13,383 nt of DNA, taken from positions 1 through 13,383 of the forward strand of contig JBJHDM010000075.1 of assembly GCA_050486545.1 (NCBI GenBank), given 5' to 3'. The translations under genes and the position numbers were made by a program. The notes beneath the pieces were generated by a model. The model was not told the origin of the DNA. It did no database searches and saw only the letters and a program-made list of their open reading frames with translations. Source of the stretch: DAOMNN01 sp050486545 (GTDB taxonomy: Bacteria > Pseudomonadota > Gammaproteobacteria > Burkholderiales > Rhodocyclaceae). Positions 13,040 through 13,383 of the stretch are shown piece after piece; within the stretch, counting starts at the first letter, position 1, and each line of letters opens with the position of its first letter.

Positions 13040-13383
13040 ATGGGACGCCGAATTGCCATCGTCGAAGATGAAGCCGCGATCCGCGCCAATTACGCGGAGG
13101 CGCTCGCCCGCCAGGGCTACGATGTGGCCGCCTACGCCGATCGGCCGGAGGCACTCGCCGCGTTCCGCACCCGCTTGCCGGACCTGGCGATCATCGACAT
13201 CGGGCTGGGCGACGAGCCCGAGGGGGGCTTCACCCTCTGTGCCGAACTTCGTGCGATGTCGGTGCGCCTGCCGATCATCTTCCTCACCGCGCGCGACAGC
13301 GATTTCGACATCGTGTCGGGCCTCCGGCTCGGGGCGGACGACTACCTGACCAAGGATGTCAGCCTGCAGCACCTGCTTGCCCG
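13040..13383 (+). CDS. pdsR: Response regulator, PdsR-like (dedicated sortase system), 3' end beyond window
   Basis: First 114 residues only: a complete receiver domain. The acidic pair E9-D10, phospho-acceptor D53 (LAIIDIGLG), T83 (FLTAR) and K105 (YLTKD) are all present. The stretches ANYAEALARQGYDVAAYADRP, LAIIDIGLGDEPEGGF and GLRLGADDYLTKDVSL match, as I recall them, the response regulator of the proteobacterial dedicated sortase system, which works with a dedicated kinase, a class-GN sortase and an LPxTG-like target. Most OmpR-type regulators have K-P after the lysine; here K-D is typical of this group. The DNA-binding domain should follow off the edge. ATG 13040 has no clear ribosome site; an in-frame TTG at 13031 preceded by GGGA is an alternative. 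Confidence 0.75.
   Translation, partial: MGRRIAIVEDEAAIRANYAEALARQGYDVAAYADRPEALAAFRTRLPDLAIIDIGLGDEPEGGFTLCAELRAMSVRLPIIFLTARDSDFDIVSGLRLGADDYLTKDVSLQHLLA

Noticed and set aside
1..13383. Search for mobile elements, CRISPR repeats, tRNA or rRNA genes
   Set aside because: No transposase or integrase frames, no regularly spaced direct repeats and no tRNA- or rRNA-like segments were seen; gene spacing is tight and base composition looks even.

Overview
This is a GC-rich (roughly two-thirds G+C by eye), densely coded chromosomal window. The gene families suggest a beta- or gammaproteobacterium, possibly a Rhodocyclales-type relative, but no single marker fixes the genus. I see 17 protein genes, all apparently intact except the last, which runs off the right edge. 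I see no rRNA, tRNA, insertion sequence, prophage, CRISPR array or attachment site, and no gene-free stretch longer than about 300 bases.

Left part (1-3944). A secreted vanadium haloperoxidase/PAP2-type enzyme on the minus strand diverges from a GlxA-type (DJ-1/PfpI plus AraC) regulator. The regulator converges on an outer-membrane barrel protein that resembles PagP. The barrel gene diverges from acuR, a TetR-family regulator with a visible operator and promoter directly at its start codon.

Centre (3309-7533). acuR and acuI (acryloyl-CoA reductase) form an acrylate/acryloyl-CoA detoxification pair. A CxxC AhpD-like peroxidase-related enzyme follows, perhaps in the same transcript. After a strong GC hairpin comes a tight three-gene set: an MTH1187-type thiamine-binding protein, a class I glutamine amidotransferase-like protein and a TauE/SafE-type exporter whose ATG directly abuts the preceding stop.

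Redox part (7593-10723). A peroxiredoxin-like protein is followed 10 bp later by an SGNH-hydrolase lipoprotein, then by a separately promoted thioredoxin. The thioredoxin converges on a free-standing FIST-domain protein. A tiny PLDc_N membrane protein lies upstream of the FIST gene on the same strand.

Right part (10836-13383). A nucleoside-recognition (gate-domain) membrane protein and a hotdog thioesterase lie on the plus strand. Two small membrane-protein genes of unknown function are coupled as TGAGATG on the minus strand. They diverge from a response regulator that resembles PdsR of the proteobacterial dedicated sortase system; its expected sortase partners would lie beyond the window.

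Most of this is ordinary housekeeping and stress-response content. The leads best worth following are the apparently leaderless, operator-covered acuR promoter, a possible CTG start in the PagP-like gene, and the uncharacterised small membrane-protein pair beside the sortase-type regulator.
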